Assembly: GCA_026393115.1 (NCBI GenBank)
Contig: JAPLAU010000033.1
Span: forward strand, 62,001-126,000
Direction of reading: 5' to 3'
DNA: 64,000 bases
Source of the DNA: Actinomycetota bacterium
GTDB taxonomy: Bacteria > Actinomycetota > Actinomycetes > S36-B12 > CAIYMF01
Position 1 is the stretch's first letter, and the number at the start of each line of letters is the position of its first letter. Made by a program: the position numbers and the translations under genes. Positions 47,446 through 54,946 of the stretch are shown piece by piece. The notes beneath the pieces are model-generated. The model was not told where the DNA came from. It saw nothing but the letters and a program-made list of their open reading frames with translations, and ran no database searches.

Positions 47446-48255
47446 TCAGAAGGCAGGCCACGGCAGGCTGGGCCAACCATCGCCGGGGTACGGGAAGGTT
47501 GCGTCTGCCAGAAGGTGGTCAACGCGCTCGCGGGTTCGAGTGATCTCATCTCGGTGCAGCAGACCCCGCAGGCCGGCGGCATCGGGAGTTGAGAGAGCAT
47601 CGCTGAGGATCTCGAGCGACACGATGAGTGCATCATCAATTGGCTCGCCTGCCCAGCCCCAGAGCACGGTGCGCAGTTTGTCGTCTTCGCTGAAGGTCAC
47701 TCCGTGGTCGATTCCGAACACCCGCGCATCGGCGTCAATGAGCACATGACCGCCCTTGCGGTCGGCGTTGTTCACTACGGCGTCGAACACCGCCATGGCG
47801 CGCAGCTCAGGAGTATCGGCATGGACAAGAGTCACCGGACGCCCTCGTGCACCCTCTGCGTCGATGACGCGCTTCCATCCGGGTGGACACGAGCCTCGCG
47901 GAACCACGTCGATCAGAGCGGCCCCTTCCTCGACATCGATCCAGCGTTGGCACATTCCTTCGCCTGCGGGGCCGTCGTCTCGCCAGACCGTCGTGGGGAC
48001 CAGATTCCAGCCGGCCGCCGCGCTGATTCGGTACGCGGCCACTTCGCGGCGGCTTAACGTCGATTCGGGAAAATCCCAGAGCGGGCGCTCGCCCGCCACT
48101 GGCTTGTACACGCAGCGCAATGACAGACCGTCGAGTTGAGCGACCGCTACGACGGCCAAATTCGACGCTTCAACCAGGCGCCCCTCAATGTCGAGTTGCC
48201 CGTGAGTGAGCACGCGAATGGCATCTGGCTCAACGAGCGGGGCGATGTCAGGCAC
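47446..48255 (-). CDS. SCO1664-family kinase-like protein
   Basis: About 269 residues, resembling the actinobacterial SCO1664 family, whose fold is like PI3/4-kinases. Blocks are LTHGQLDIEGRLVEASN, VYKPVAGERPLWDFPESTL, AVFDAVVNNADRKGGHVL and VFGIDHGVTFSEDDKLRTVL, the last two resembling kinase catalytic and metal-binding loops. Start set at the GTG at 48255, overlapping the DUF3090 stop by 8 nt; the frame is open to 48660 but that part lies inside DUF3090. Part of the conserved phosphatase-DUF3090-SCO1664-mshC order. Substrate unknown. Confidence 0.8.
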   Translation of the reverse strand: MPDIAPLVEPDAIRVLTHGQLDIEGRLVEASNLAVVAVAQLDGLSLRCVYKPVAGERPLWDFPESTLSRREVAAYRISAAAGWNLVPTTVWRDDGPAGEGMCQRWIDVEEGAALIDVVPRGSCPPGWKRVIDAEGARGRPVTLVHADTPELRAMAVFDAVVNNADRKGGHVLIDADARVFGIDHGVTFSEDDKLRTVLWGWAGEPIDDALIVSLEILSDALSTPDAAGLRGLLHRDEITRTRERVDHLLADATFPYPGDGWPSLPWPAF

Positions 48256-48820
48256 GGCGACGGTAGCCGTTCGCCCGGGGGCACACGTGACCTTCCGGAT
48301 CGAGAGGCAGGTGGCAGAGCGGGCATGGTGGTCGACCAGCAGAGACGAGGGCATTCGAGCGCACGATGAAGTCGCGCGCCTGGGCGCCGGTGATGCGTAC
48401 GCGCAGGCAGGCTGGAGCAGTGTCGGGAACGTCGTCTTCATCAAGTTCGGGAACTTCGAACTCGTCACTTTCAACCGTTGCGTGAAGCTCGATGACGGCA
48501 CGTTCGATCTCACCGTTCCAACCCAAGCCGATGGCGCCCACCCGGAATTCCTCCGTGAGCGGCAGTTCCAAGGGCTCAAGATCGAGCGCGCCTGATGCCT
48601 CGACCGGAATGGGAAGGGGTCCTTCGGCGCGTCGCAGCACCTCACTGAGTAACTCGTCAAGGCGCTCGGAAAGCAGTGCCACCTGTTGCTTTTCTACGAT
48701 CACACTGGTCGTGCGGGCGCCGCTGCGTGCTTGCACGTAGAACGTGCGCTCTCCTGGCTGGCCCACGGTGCCCGCGACGAAGCGGTCGGGTGGGTCGTAC
48801 TCAAAGAGCTCTCGGGGCAT
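48248..48820 (-). CDS. DUF3090 family protein
   Basis: Protein of 190 residues found next to SCO1664-like genes throughout actinobacteria. Family features: FEYDPPDRFVAGTVGQPGERTFYVQA at the start in pieces, GWNGEIERAVIELHA, and a C-terminal zinc-binding CPLCHLPLDPEGHVC with the RANGYRR end. Function unknown. TAGGCT lies 6 nt before its ATG. Confidence 0.92.
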   Translation of the reverse strand: MPRELFEYDPPDRFVAGTVGQPGERTFYVQARSGARTTSVIVEKQQVALLSERLDELLSEVLRRAEGPLPIPVEASGALDLEPLELPLTEEFRVGAIGLGWNGEIERAVIELHATVESDEFEVPELDEDDVPDTAPACLRVRITGAQARDFIVRSNALVSAGRPPCPLCHLPLDPEGHVCPRANGYRRRA

Positions 48821-48826
48821 GGGGCA

Positions 48827-48832
48827 AGCCTA
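48827..48832 (-). promoter_or_regulatory. -10 hexamer for leaderless DUF3090 transcript
   Basis: TAGGCT lies 6 nt before the ATG at 48820, within the 28-bp space after the histidine phosphatase. Confidence 0.5.
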
Positions 48833-48848
48833 CGGCGATTGACCGAAG

Positions 48849-49559
48849 TCAGTCGCCGGCCCCTCCGCCAACGGGTGCGTCGGTCGATCGCCGTCGTCGG
48901 GTCTTGCTTTTGGGCTTGGGAACGAGCGAGGCGAAACTGCCGCCTGTGTCGTTGACGCGCAGCACATAGGGGCGAACGGACGTGTAGCGAACGATCGTTA
49001 CCGAGCACGGGTCGCACGAAATGCGTTGAAATGCGTCGAGGTGCATTCCGAGCGCGTCAGCTGTGATTGCCTTGATGACATCGCCATGCGACACCACCGC
49101 GTACACGGCTTCGGCTCCGTGCTCGGCCTCAATGCGTGCGTCCCAGTCGCGCACTGCGCCCACCGCTCGGGCAGCCATCGACACCATCGACTCACCCTGC
49201 GCACCGGGAAAGGTCACAGCACTCGGCTGCGACTGCACCACCTTCCACAGTGGGTCCTTGGCCAACGCGCTGAGTTTCTGGCCCGTCCAGTCGCCGTAGT
49301 GAGCCTCGGCGACCCGCTCGTCGAGGTGAAATGGCGGGGCGCTTTCGCGGCCTTCTAGGAGGTAGCCGGCTGTTGACTGGGTGCGCAGCAGGGGGCTGGT
49401 GATGATCGCTGCCAGTGGGACGCACAGAAGTCGCGTGGCCAGATCGGCAGCCTGGCTGCGGCCGGCGTCATCGAGGTCGACGCCCTCGGTGTGGCCCGCG
49501 AGCACACCGGTGGCATTTGCCTGCGTCCGACCGTGCCGAATGAGTAATGCAATCGCCAT
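48849..49559 (-). CDS. Histidine phosphatase, MSMEG_4193 type
   Basis: Phosphoglycerate-mutase-like enzyme of 236 residues. Catalytic RHG in LIRHGRTQANATG, second His in VVSHGDVIKAI, and proton donor Glu in DERVAEAHYGDWTGQ. The C-terminus is a basic, Gly-rich tail. It heads the conserved group with DUF3090, SCO1664-like and mshC. The substrate is not known; the old label phosphomutase is not supported by the sequence alone. TAGGGT lies 6 nt before its ATG. Confidence 0.9.
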   Translation of the reverse strand: MAIALLIRHGRTQANATGVLAGHTEGVDLDDAGRSQAADLATRLLCVPLAAIITSPLLRTQSTAGYLLEGRESAPPFHLDERVAEAHYGDWTGQKLSALAKDPLWKVVQSQPSAVTFPGAQGESMVSMAARAVGAVRDWDARIEAEHGAEAVYAVVSHGDVIKAITADALGMHLDAFQRISCDPCSVTIVRYTSVRPYVLRVNDTGGSFASLVPKPKSKTRRRRSTDAPVGGGAGD

Positions 49560-49565
49560 TCCCCC

Positions 49566-49571
49566 ACCCTA
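49566..49571 (-). promoter_or_regulatory. -10 hexamer for leaderless histidine phosphatase transcript
   Basis: TAGGGT lies 6 nt before the ATG at 49559. Confidence 0.55.
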
Positions 49572-49580
49572 ATCCCTCCC

Positions 49581-49684
49581 GCATGGGGGGACATTGAGCA
49601 CGCATAGACGCAGTTTTGCTTCCCCATGGGTTGAGCCGTGGGCACGAAAAACTGCGCCTAGGGGTCGTAGGGGTCCCCCCATGC
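49581..49684. repeat. 104-bp imperfect inverted repeat before corA
   Basis: Outer arms GCATGGGGGGAC (49581-49592) and GTCCCCCCATGC (49673-49684) are perfect. Inner arms TAGACGCAGTTTT (49605-49617) and AAAACTGCGCCTA (49648-49660) differ at one position. Equal 12-nt segments separate the arms on each side, and the centre can form a small CCCATGG stem. A G-rich stretch follows to about 49725. No coding potential. Confidence 0.8.
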
Positions 49685-49736
49685 AAGGTGGAAAAGGGGG
49701 AAAGAAAAGGGGGAAAGGGTGTGGGTTCGTGCGAGG

Positions 49737-50768
49737 ATGACCAGCGTGATCAGGGGACTTGGCTTCTACCGCAACGGCGAGGTGGTCGTTTCGCGCGATG
49801 ATCTGATGGCCGCACACAGCAATGACGCCGACCTGATCGAACACATCACCCAACTGCTGCGCGAGGCGCGCCAAGATCCCGACCCCAGTACTTTCATTTG
49901 GCTCGGCCTCTACCAGCCGACGCCTGCCGAGATGGCTGTGGTGGCTGCCGAACTCGCTCTGCCCTACCTGCAAGTTGAGGACGCACTCAACGTGCGCCAG
50001 CGTGCCAAAGTCGAATCGAGCAACGACGAATGGTTCCTGCTGTTCAAAGTGCTGCGCTACGTCGAAGAAACCAGTGATGTGGAAACTGGCCAGATTTCGA
50101 TGTTTGTTGGTGACGGCTTCGTGGTGACCGTGAGGTATGGCGGAGTGGCTGAATTGGTCGAGGCACGCGAACGCCTTGAGCAGTCGCCGCATTTGCTCAA
50201 AGCAGGTGCGCTCTCGGTGGCCTATGTCGTTCTCGACACCATTGTCGATGGTTACACCTACGTGGCCGACGAAATCGAACGCGATATTGACATCATCCAG
50301 GAGTCGGTATTCTCCCGCGTGCGATCGGACGACTCGGAGAGTATTTACCGGCTCAAGCGTGAGGTACTCGAACTCAAGCGCGCCATCTCTCCGCTGGTGC
50401 CGGTAGCGCAGAGCCTCATCGACCCTGGCTCAGCGATCGTCTCAGCCGAACTCAAGCCCTACTTCCGCGATATCGCCGACCACGTCTTTCGCGCGAGCGA
50501 CCAGGTGGAAGGTTTCGACAACCTACTCGGAACCCTCTTGTCGGCGAGCACCCAAAGGCTTGAACTCCAGCAGAACAGCGACATGCGCAAGATCTCCGCG
50601 TGGGTTGCCATCGCAGCCGTTCCGACGATGATCGCCGGAATCTACGGAATGAACTTCGACAACCTTCCTGAATTACATTGGGAATACGGGTATTTCATGG
50701 TCATCGGACTCATGCTGACTGCTTGCGGATTGATGTTCCGCGCATTCAAGCGATCGGGCTGGCTATAA
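49737..50768 (+). CDS. corA: CorA-family magnesium/divalent cation channel
   Basis: Pentameric channel of the CorA family. A long cytoplasmic N-terminal domain of about 280 residues, with helical stretches such as SESIYRLKREVLELKRAI, leads to two C-terminal membrane helices. The selectivity motif GMN is present in GIYGMNFDNLPE. About 343 residues. No clear ribosome site or TANNNT hexamer fixes the start; GTG at 49746 or the upstream frame are alternatives. The 26-bp repeat begins 2 nt after its stop. Confidence 0.92.
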   Translation: MTSVIRGLGFYRNGEVVVSRDDLMAAHSNDADLIEHITQLLREARQDPDPSTFIWLGLYQPTPAEMAVVAAELALPYLQVEDALNVRQRAKVESSNDEWFLLFKVLRYVEETSDVETGQISMFVGDGFVVTVRYGGVAELVEARERLEQSPHLLKAGALSVAYVVLDTIVDGYTYVADEIERDIDIIQESVFSRVRSDDSESIYRLKREVLELKRAISPLVPVAQSLIDPGSAIVSAELKPYFRDIADHVFRASDQVEGFDNLLGTLLSASTQRLELQQNSDMRKISAWVAIAAVPTMIAGIYGMNFDNLPELHWEYGYFMVIGLMLTACGLMFRAFKRSGWL

Positions 50769-50770
50769 AC

Positions 50771-50796
50771 AACCGTTGCGCTGACGACTCCGAACA
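50771..50796 (+). repeat. 26-bp direct repeat, left copy (putative att-like site)
   Basis: Identical to 51781-51806, which is the 3' coding end of uppP. Begins AACCGTTGCG and ends CTCCGAACA; flanking bases differ immediately on both sides. Placed just after the corA stop. The two copies bound 984 bp of accessory DNA. Confidence 0.85.
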
Positions 50797-50824
50797 GCAT
50801 TTCCACACACTATGTGGCCTAGGT

Positions 50825-50852
50825 CACATGCACCCTAGATCGCACATGCACC
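50825..50852 (+). repeat. Short direct repeat CACATGCACC, two copies
   Basis: CACATGCACC at 50825-50834 and again at 50843-50852, 18 bp apart, inside the presumed insertion and downstream of the precursor peptide gene. Function not known. Confidence 0.5.
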
Positions 50853-50888
50853 AACGCTTCAGCAGAAGTACCGGGGGTAGGCACTCAT

Positions 50889-51182
50889 TCACGGTCCTGT
50901 GGGATACAGCATGCGATCGGCGCCGCCAGTACAACCGGCGTTGGGGTCACCGCCGCTGACGAGTTCGAGGTAGTCCAGCGGCAGTTCGTCGTTGACGAAC
51001 CCAAGGCTGAGTGACCCGTCGGCTGCCTGGCTGGCCACGATGTTCCAGTCATCGGGCACTGTCATGCAGGTTTCGGCTGAGATCGTTGCGGCGGGATCGG
51101 CAATGAGTCGTGCGCGCAGCCCGTCGTCCCTGTTGGCTCGTGCGATGAGTGCGTCGACCGCGGTGGGAAGGTCGTTCGCCAT
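50889..51182 (-). CDS. Orphan RiPP-like precursor with NHLP-type leader
   Basis: Peptide of 97 residues with the layout of nitrile-hydratase-like leader peptides (NHLP). The leader has ALIARANRDDGLRARLIADP, then VPDDWNIV and ELPLDYLELVSGG, ending in Gly77-Gly78, the usual cut site for peptidase-containing exporters. The remaining 19 residues (DPNAGCTGG to the end) would be the core, with one Cys, two Thr and one Tyr. The ATG has AGGAG 5 nt away. No modifying enzyme or NHLM exporter lies in the window. It is enclosed by 26-bp direct repeats with a decayed recombinase. A non-RiPP NHLP-like protein is the alternative. Confidence 0.6.
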   Translation of the reverse strand: MANDLPTAVDALIARANRDDGLRARLIADPAATISAETCMTVPDDWNIVASQAADGSLSLGFVNDELPLDYLELVSGGDPNAGCTGGADRMLYPTGP

Positions 51183-51531
51183 GGGGGCTCCTCGTGCTTG
51201 GCAGGAATACTCACAGCCCAATTCCGACGACTGTCACGAGCCGGCCTGAATAACAATTCTATTTACAGTATTGCAGGTTGGTGCCGATTACATCAGGTGA
51301 TGGCCAGCTCGCGACCGAGTGAAACTCCTATTGACTACGGGGAAAGTCCGGCACAGTCAACGATCTACCCGCACCCGCCGGCGGGGCCTAAGCAGTGCGA
51401 ACTTAACAACCCCAGCGTTCTCGGCACCGCACAAACCCACGATGCCGGACACCGACGATAGTCGGAGTGTGACGAGGTGTTGCACGGATCCCCCTAGACA
51501 CTCTTTGTCCTGTCGAGGGACCCGGCAACTC
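51183..51531. other. Non-coding stretch inside the insertion
   Basis: Between the precursor peptide and the recombinase relic no reading frame of recognisable type is seen on either strand. Part may be eroded downstream sequence of the recombinase: traces of similarity appear to stop near 51532. Confidence 0.6.
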
Positions 51532-51739
51532 TCACGAGCCTGAGCCGGACACGGTCAAGTCGGCGATGGTCTCAACTACGTCCCATTCCTTTTGCAGCTG
51601 CGTACGCGCGTCAGGTCGCCTCTTGACGTTCTGGCGACGTGCTCGGATCGGATTCGCCACCGTGGCTTGACAGTCGCGTGTAGATCAGAACCCGCCTCGC
51701 TGTGCTGGCTTCGGCTTGTGTGCGGTGGCCTTTACCCAT
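51532..51739 (-). pseudogene. Serine site-specific recombinase, N-terminal remnant
   Basis: From the ATG at 51739 (ribosome site AGGAG, 6 nt away) the frame reads RRVLIYTRLSSHGGES and SPERQEAT, the catalytic start of serine integrases/resolvases, with the nucleophile Ser in YTRLS. A TGA at 51611-51613 sits where the family usually has Cys, then RAYAAAKG continues; a one-base shift is needed to read WDVVETIADLTVSGSGS, again family-like, before another stop at 51532. So one nonsense change, one frameshift, and loss of the rest. It starts 42 bp from the right 26-bp repeat. Confidence 0.8.
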
Positions 51740-51771
51740 GGCGGGCTCCTCTGGTGGGTGGAGCCTGCGCA

Positions 51772-52629
51772 CTATTGTGGAACCGTTGCGCTGACGACTC
51801 CGAACATCAACAAGATGACGAGCAGGAGCCCCAGTGCGATTCGGTAGATGACGAACGGCAAGAACGTGTTGCTGATCAAGTAGCGCAGCAACCACGCAAT
51901 GACCAAGTACCCCACAACGAATGCGATGGCGGTGGCCAACAAGGTCGGACCCCACGCTGCGGTTGTGTCGCTTCCGATGTTGAGCGCTTCGAACAGGCCA
52001 CTCGCGAGAACCGCTGGAATGGCGAGCAGGAATGAGTACCGTGCGGCGCTTTCACGCGTGTAGCCCAGCGCGAGACCGGTACTGATGGTCGCGCCCGAAC
52101 GAGACACCCCGGGAATAAGCGCCAGGGCTTGACCTAAGCCGTAGAGGATTCCGTCACGTGCGTTGAGATCATCAACTTTCTTGGTGCGCCTTCCGAGTGC
52201 GTCGCAAACGCCCAGAATGATGCCGAAGATGATCAGGTTGAACGCAACGAGCCACAAGTTTCGAGCGACTGTCTCAATCGAGTGCCGAAAGAGGAAGCCA
52301 AGGATCAAGATGGGAAGTGAACCGATAATCACGTACCAGCCCATGCGCGCATCGATCGACGACCGGGCTGACTGATCGCGCAACGAGTGGAGCCACGCCT
52401 TCGCAATGCGCACGATGTCGTGTCGAAAGTAGATGATGACCGCGAGTTCCGTTCCGATCTGAGTGACGGCGGTAAACGCAGCACCTGGATCACCCCAGCC
52501 GGTGAGTCGCGACAAAATCAACAGGTGTGCCGATGACGAGATCGGGAGAAACTCCGTCAGCCCTTGAACGATTCCAAGGATGATGGCCTCAAGCCACGAC
52601 ACGCTGCCAACCACAACCGAAAGCGTCAC
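51772..52629 (-). CDS. uppP: Undecaprenyl-diphosphate phosphatase
   Basis: Membrane enzyme that recycles undecaprenyl pyrophosphate for cell-wall synthesis (BacA type), 285 residues with about eight helices. Signature 1 is GLTEFLPISSSAHL and signature 2 PGVSRSGATIS. Its last nine codons contain the right copy of the 26-bp repeat, so the gene end is probably the attachment target, kept intact. ATG overlaps the LLM gene stop by 4 nt. Confidence 0.95.
   Translation of the reverse strand: MTLSVVVGSVSWLEAIILGIVQGLTEFLPISSSAHLLILSRLTGWGDPGAAFTAVTQIGTELAVIIYFRHDIVRIAKAWLHSLRDQSARSSIDARMGWYVIIGSLPILILGFLFRHSIETVARNLWLVAFNLIIFGIILGVCDALGRRTKKVDDLNARDGILYGLGQALALIPGVSRSGATISTGLALGYTRESAARYSFLLAIPAVLASGLFEALNIGSDTTAAWGPTLLATAIAFVVGYLVIAWLLRYLISNTFLPFVIYRIALGLLLVILLMFGVVSATVPQ
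51781..51806 (+). repeat. 26-bp direct repeat, right copy (putative att-like site)
   Basis: Same 26 bases as 50771-50796, within the 3' end of uppP. Start-to-start distance is 1010 bp. Confidence 0.85.
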
Positions 52630-53675
52630 GTGGCAAGCCCTGTTTCGTCAAGCAGTTCGGCCATCGTGCGCAGCGTCTGAACCTGCTCGGCCAACGTTCC
52701 GACGTAACTTGCGACGGTGAGGGTCGTCACGCCTGCCTCCGCGTAGGCAGGTAGTCGATCACGAATGCGCTCGCGCGGTCCGATCAGTGCAGTGCGATCG
52801 ATGAATTCCATCGGAACGGCAGCTGCCGCTCCCGCGTAATCGCGCGCGAGGTACTTTTCCTGAATCTCGTTGGCTTCCTTTTCATAACCCATGCGCACCG
52901 CGAGTTGGTTATAGAAGTTCTGCTCACGGCTACCCATGCCCCCGATATAGAGAGCTGCATAGGCGCGGACAGCGGCCGCGCATTGTTCGAGGTCGTCGCC
53001 GATCACGACCGGCACCGTGGGTACTACATCGAATCCCTCAAGCGTCTTGCCGGCGATGGCGCGCCCGGTCTTGATGTGACTGAGCAATTCGGCTGACGAT
53101 TCAGGTGCGAAGAAGATGGCCAGCCAGCCGTCAAACGCCTCTCCTGCAAGCTCGAGATTCTTCGGTCCAACGGCAGCGAGGTACATCGGAATGTAGTCAC
53201 GAGCGGGGTGCACGGTCAGCGTCAGCGCACGGCCGGGGCCGTCGGGCAGAGGCAGGGTGAAGAATTCCCCGTCGTACTTCACCCGTTCGCGACGCAGCGC
53301 CATGCGCACGATGTCGGTGTATTCGCGGGTGCGGGCGAGCGGCTTGTTGAAGCGCACACCGTGCCATCCTTCAGACACCTGAGGTCCCGAAACTCCCAGC
53401 CCGAGCCGGAATCGGCCTCCAGACAACGTGTCGAGCGTGGCGGCAGTCATGGCCGTGTTGGCAGGCGTGCGACCTGGAATCTGGAAGACCGCCGACCCGA
53501 CATCAATGCGTTCCGTTTGAGCGGCGACCCACGCCAGCACCGTGGCAGCGTCGGAACCGTAGGCCTCAGCAGCCCATACCACCGAATATCCGATGACGTC
53601 AGCCTCGCGGGCCAACGCAAGGTTGTTGGCGTCGTTACCTGCACCCCAGTAGCCCAAGTTAAGTCCGAGTTTCAC
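52626..53675 (-). CDS. LLM-class F420-dependent oxidoreductase
   Basis: TIM-barrel flavin/F420 oxidoreductase of 349 residues in the luciferase-like monooxygenase superfamily. Blocks: LGLNLGYWGAGNDANNLALA, VVWAAEAYGSDAATVLAWVA, GSAVFQIPGRTPANTAMTAA and LGVSGPQVSEGWHG are typical of mycobacterial F420 enzymes. GTG start with GGAGG 4 nt away. It is upstream of and overlaps uppP by 4 nt. Substrate unknown. Confidence 0.9.
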   Translation of the reverse strand: MKLGLNLGYWGAGNDANNLALAREADVIGYSVVWAAEAYGSDAATVLAWVAAQTERIDVGSAVFQIPGRTPANTAMTAATLDTLSGGRFRLGLGVSGPQVSEGWHGVRFNKPLARTREYTDIVRMALRRERVKYDGEFFTLPLPDGPGRALTLTVHPARDYIPMYLAAVGPKNLELAGEAFDGWLAIFFAPESSAELLSHIKTGRAIAGKTLEGFDVVPTVPVVIGDDLEQCAAAVRAYAALYIGGMGSREQNFYNQLAVRMGYEKEANEIQEKYLARDYAGAAAAVPMEFIDRTALIGPRERIRDRLPAYAEAGVTTLTVASYVGTLAEQVQTLRTMAELLDETGLAT

Positions 53676-53749
53676 AAGTCCTCCGTGTTAGCCGTGATAG
53701 CCGCCGCTGCGAGCCTACGCGGGTTCGGGCGCAGAGCCGGCCTACGGGG

Positions 53750-53755
53750 TACGGT
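53750..53755 (+). promoter_or_regulatory. -10 hexamer for leaderless aldo/keto reductase transcript
   Basis: TACGGT lies 6 nt before the GTG at 53762. Confidence 0.5.
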
Positions 53756-53761
53756 GTCGTT

Positions 53762-54751
53762 GTGGAGATGAGATCGCTGGGGAATACCGGGCTGTACGTT
53801 TCTCGGCTGGCGCTGGGCACGATGACGTGGGGCGGCGCAACCGACGAGTACGACGCTCACGATCAGTTGCGCACCTTCCTCGACGCGGGTGGCACCTTTG
53901 TCGACACTGCCGACGTATACGGGCACGGGATGAGTGAAGGAATCCTTGGCCGCGTCCTTGCCGAACTTGGGGTGCGCGATCAGGTCGTGCTGGCAACCAA
54001 AGCAGTCTCGGTGCGGCCCGATCCGCGGCGCTTCAATGCGTCGCGGGCGCATCTGCTCACAGCTCTCGATCGTTCCTTGGCCCGACTTGGGGTTGATCAT
54101 GTCGATCTCTGGCAACTTCATGCCTGGGATCCCCTCACCCCCCTCGACGAGACGTTAGGCGCTGTTGACGCTGCCGTTCGCTCGGGCCGAGTGCGCTACG
54201 CGGGTATTTCTAACTACAGCGGCTGGCAGTTGGCGCGAGCAGCAACCGTGCAGTCTGAGCGGCGAGGTTCGGCTCCGCTGGTGAGCGCCCAGATGGAGTA
54301 TTCGTTGCTTCAGCGAGGCATCGAACGAGAAGTACTTCCAGCGGCCCACGAATTCGGCATCGGAATCCTGCCATGGTCGCCCTTGGGTCGCGGTGTGCTC
54401 ACCGGAAAGTACCGAGCAGGAATTCCGGCCGGCTCACGCGCAACGACGGAAGAATACGGCGCCTTCGTTGAAGAGTTCCTCACGCCGACGCACGCGCGCA
54501 TCATCGACGCGGTGGTCACTGCCGCCAACGGTTTGAACAGCACACCATTAGAAGTTGCGTTGGCCTGGGTGCGCGATCGGCCCGGCGTTGTCGCATCCAT
54601 CGTGGGCGCGCGAACGACGGCGCAGTTGGCGGCGGCTCTGACGAGCGAGGAACTGGTACTGCCGGCTGAGATCACGTCGGCACTCGATGAAGTGTCGGCA
54701 CCTCACCGGGGTTACCCCGAGTTCGGATGGAACCAGCGAGGTGAGCAGTGA
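53762..54751 (+). CDS. Aldo/keto reductase
   Basis: NADPH-dependent reductase of 329 residues with the AKR barrel. Catalytic residues are seen in FVDTADVYGHGMSEG (Asp and Tyr), VLATKAVSV (Lys) and LWQLHAWDP (His). The N-terminus MEMRSLGNTGLYVSRLALGT is typical of the YajO/YhdN-like group. Its end overlaps DUF5703 by 4 nt. Substrate unknown. Confidence 0.92.
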   Translation: MEMRSLGNTGLYVSRLALGTMTWGGATDEYDAHDQLRTFLDAGGTFVDTADVYGHGMSEGILGRVLAELGVRDQVVLATKAVSVRPDPRRFNASRAHLLTALDRSLARLGVDHVDLWQLHAWDPLTPLDETLGAVDAAVRSGRVRYAGISNYSGWQLARAATVQSERRGSAPLVSAQMEYSLLQRGIEREVLPAAHEFGIGILPWSPLGRGVLTGKYRAGIPAGSRATTEEYGAFVEEFLTPTHARIIDAVVTAANGLNSTPLEVALAWVRDRPGVVASIVGARTTAQLAAALTSEELVLPAEITSALDEVSAPHRGYPEFGWNQRGEQ

Positions 54752-54942
54752 CTTCGACAGCGACCTGGGAGTTCCGAGAACTCACCTTGCCCCGCGGCAC
54801 TCCGCGCTCAGCAGCTCGAACGCTGCTCACTGAATACGCCGAACATGGTCGCTGGGAACTAGCACGATTGCGGTTGTACCCCGACGGAACCCGTCGAGTG
54901 TGGCTTCGGCGCAAAGTAATTCGCGCCGTGCGAACGGCGTAG
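54748..54942 (+). CDS. DUF5703 family small protein
   Basis: Protein of 64 residues, basic at the C-terminus. The stretch WEFRELTLPRGTPRSAAR and GRWELARLRLYPDGTRRVWLRRK match the actinobacterial DUF5703 family. It overlaps the aldo/keto reductase and ends 4 bp from the convergent M20 peptidase, the neighbourhood in which this family is usually found. Function unknown. Confidence 0.85.
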   Translation: MTSTATWEFRELTLPRGTPRSAARTLLTEYAEHGRWELARLRLYPDGTRRVWLRRKVIRAVRTA

Positions 54943-54946
54943 GTCT

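Noticed and set aside
48256-48660. N-terminal extension of the SCO1664-like gene
   Set aside because: The extra 135 codons are antisense-like low-complexity sequence in a second frame of DUF3090; family similarity begins near 48255.
49581-49684. Integron attC site
   Set aside because: Long and hairpin-like, but no GTTRRRY/RYYYAAC core pair, no cassette array and no integron integrase.
50771-51806. CRISPR or two-repeat array
   Set aside because: Only two 26-bp copies 1 kb apart, one of them inside uppP, and no cas genes.
52626-53675. LLM oxidoreductase as tailoring enzyme of the precursor peptide
   Set aside because: It is co-translated with uppP and outside the direct repeats, so the link is only proximity.
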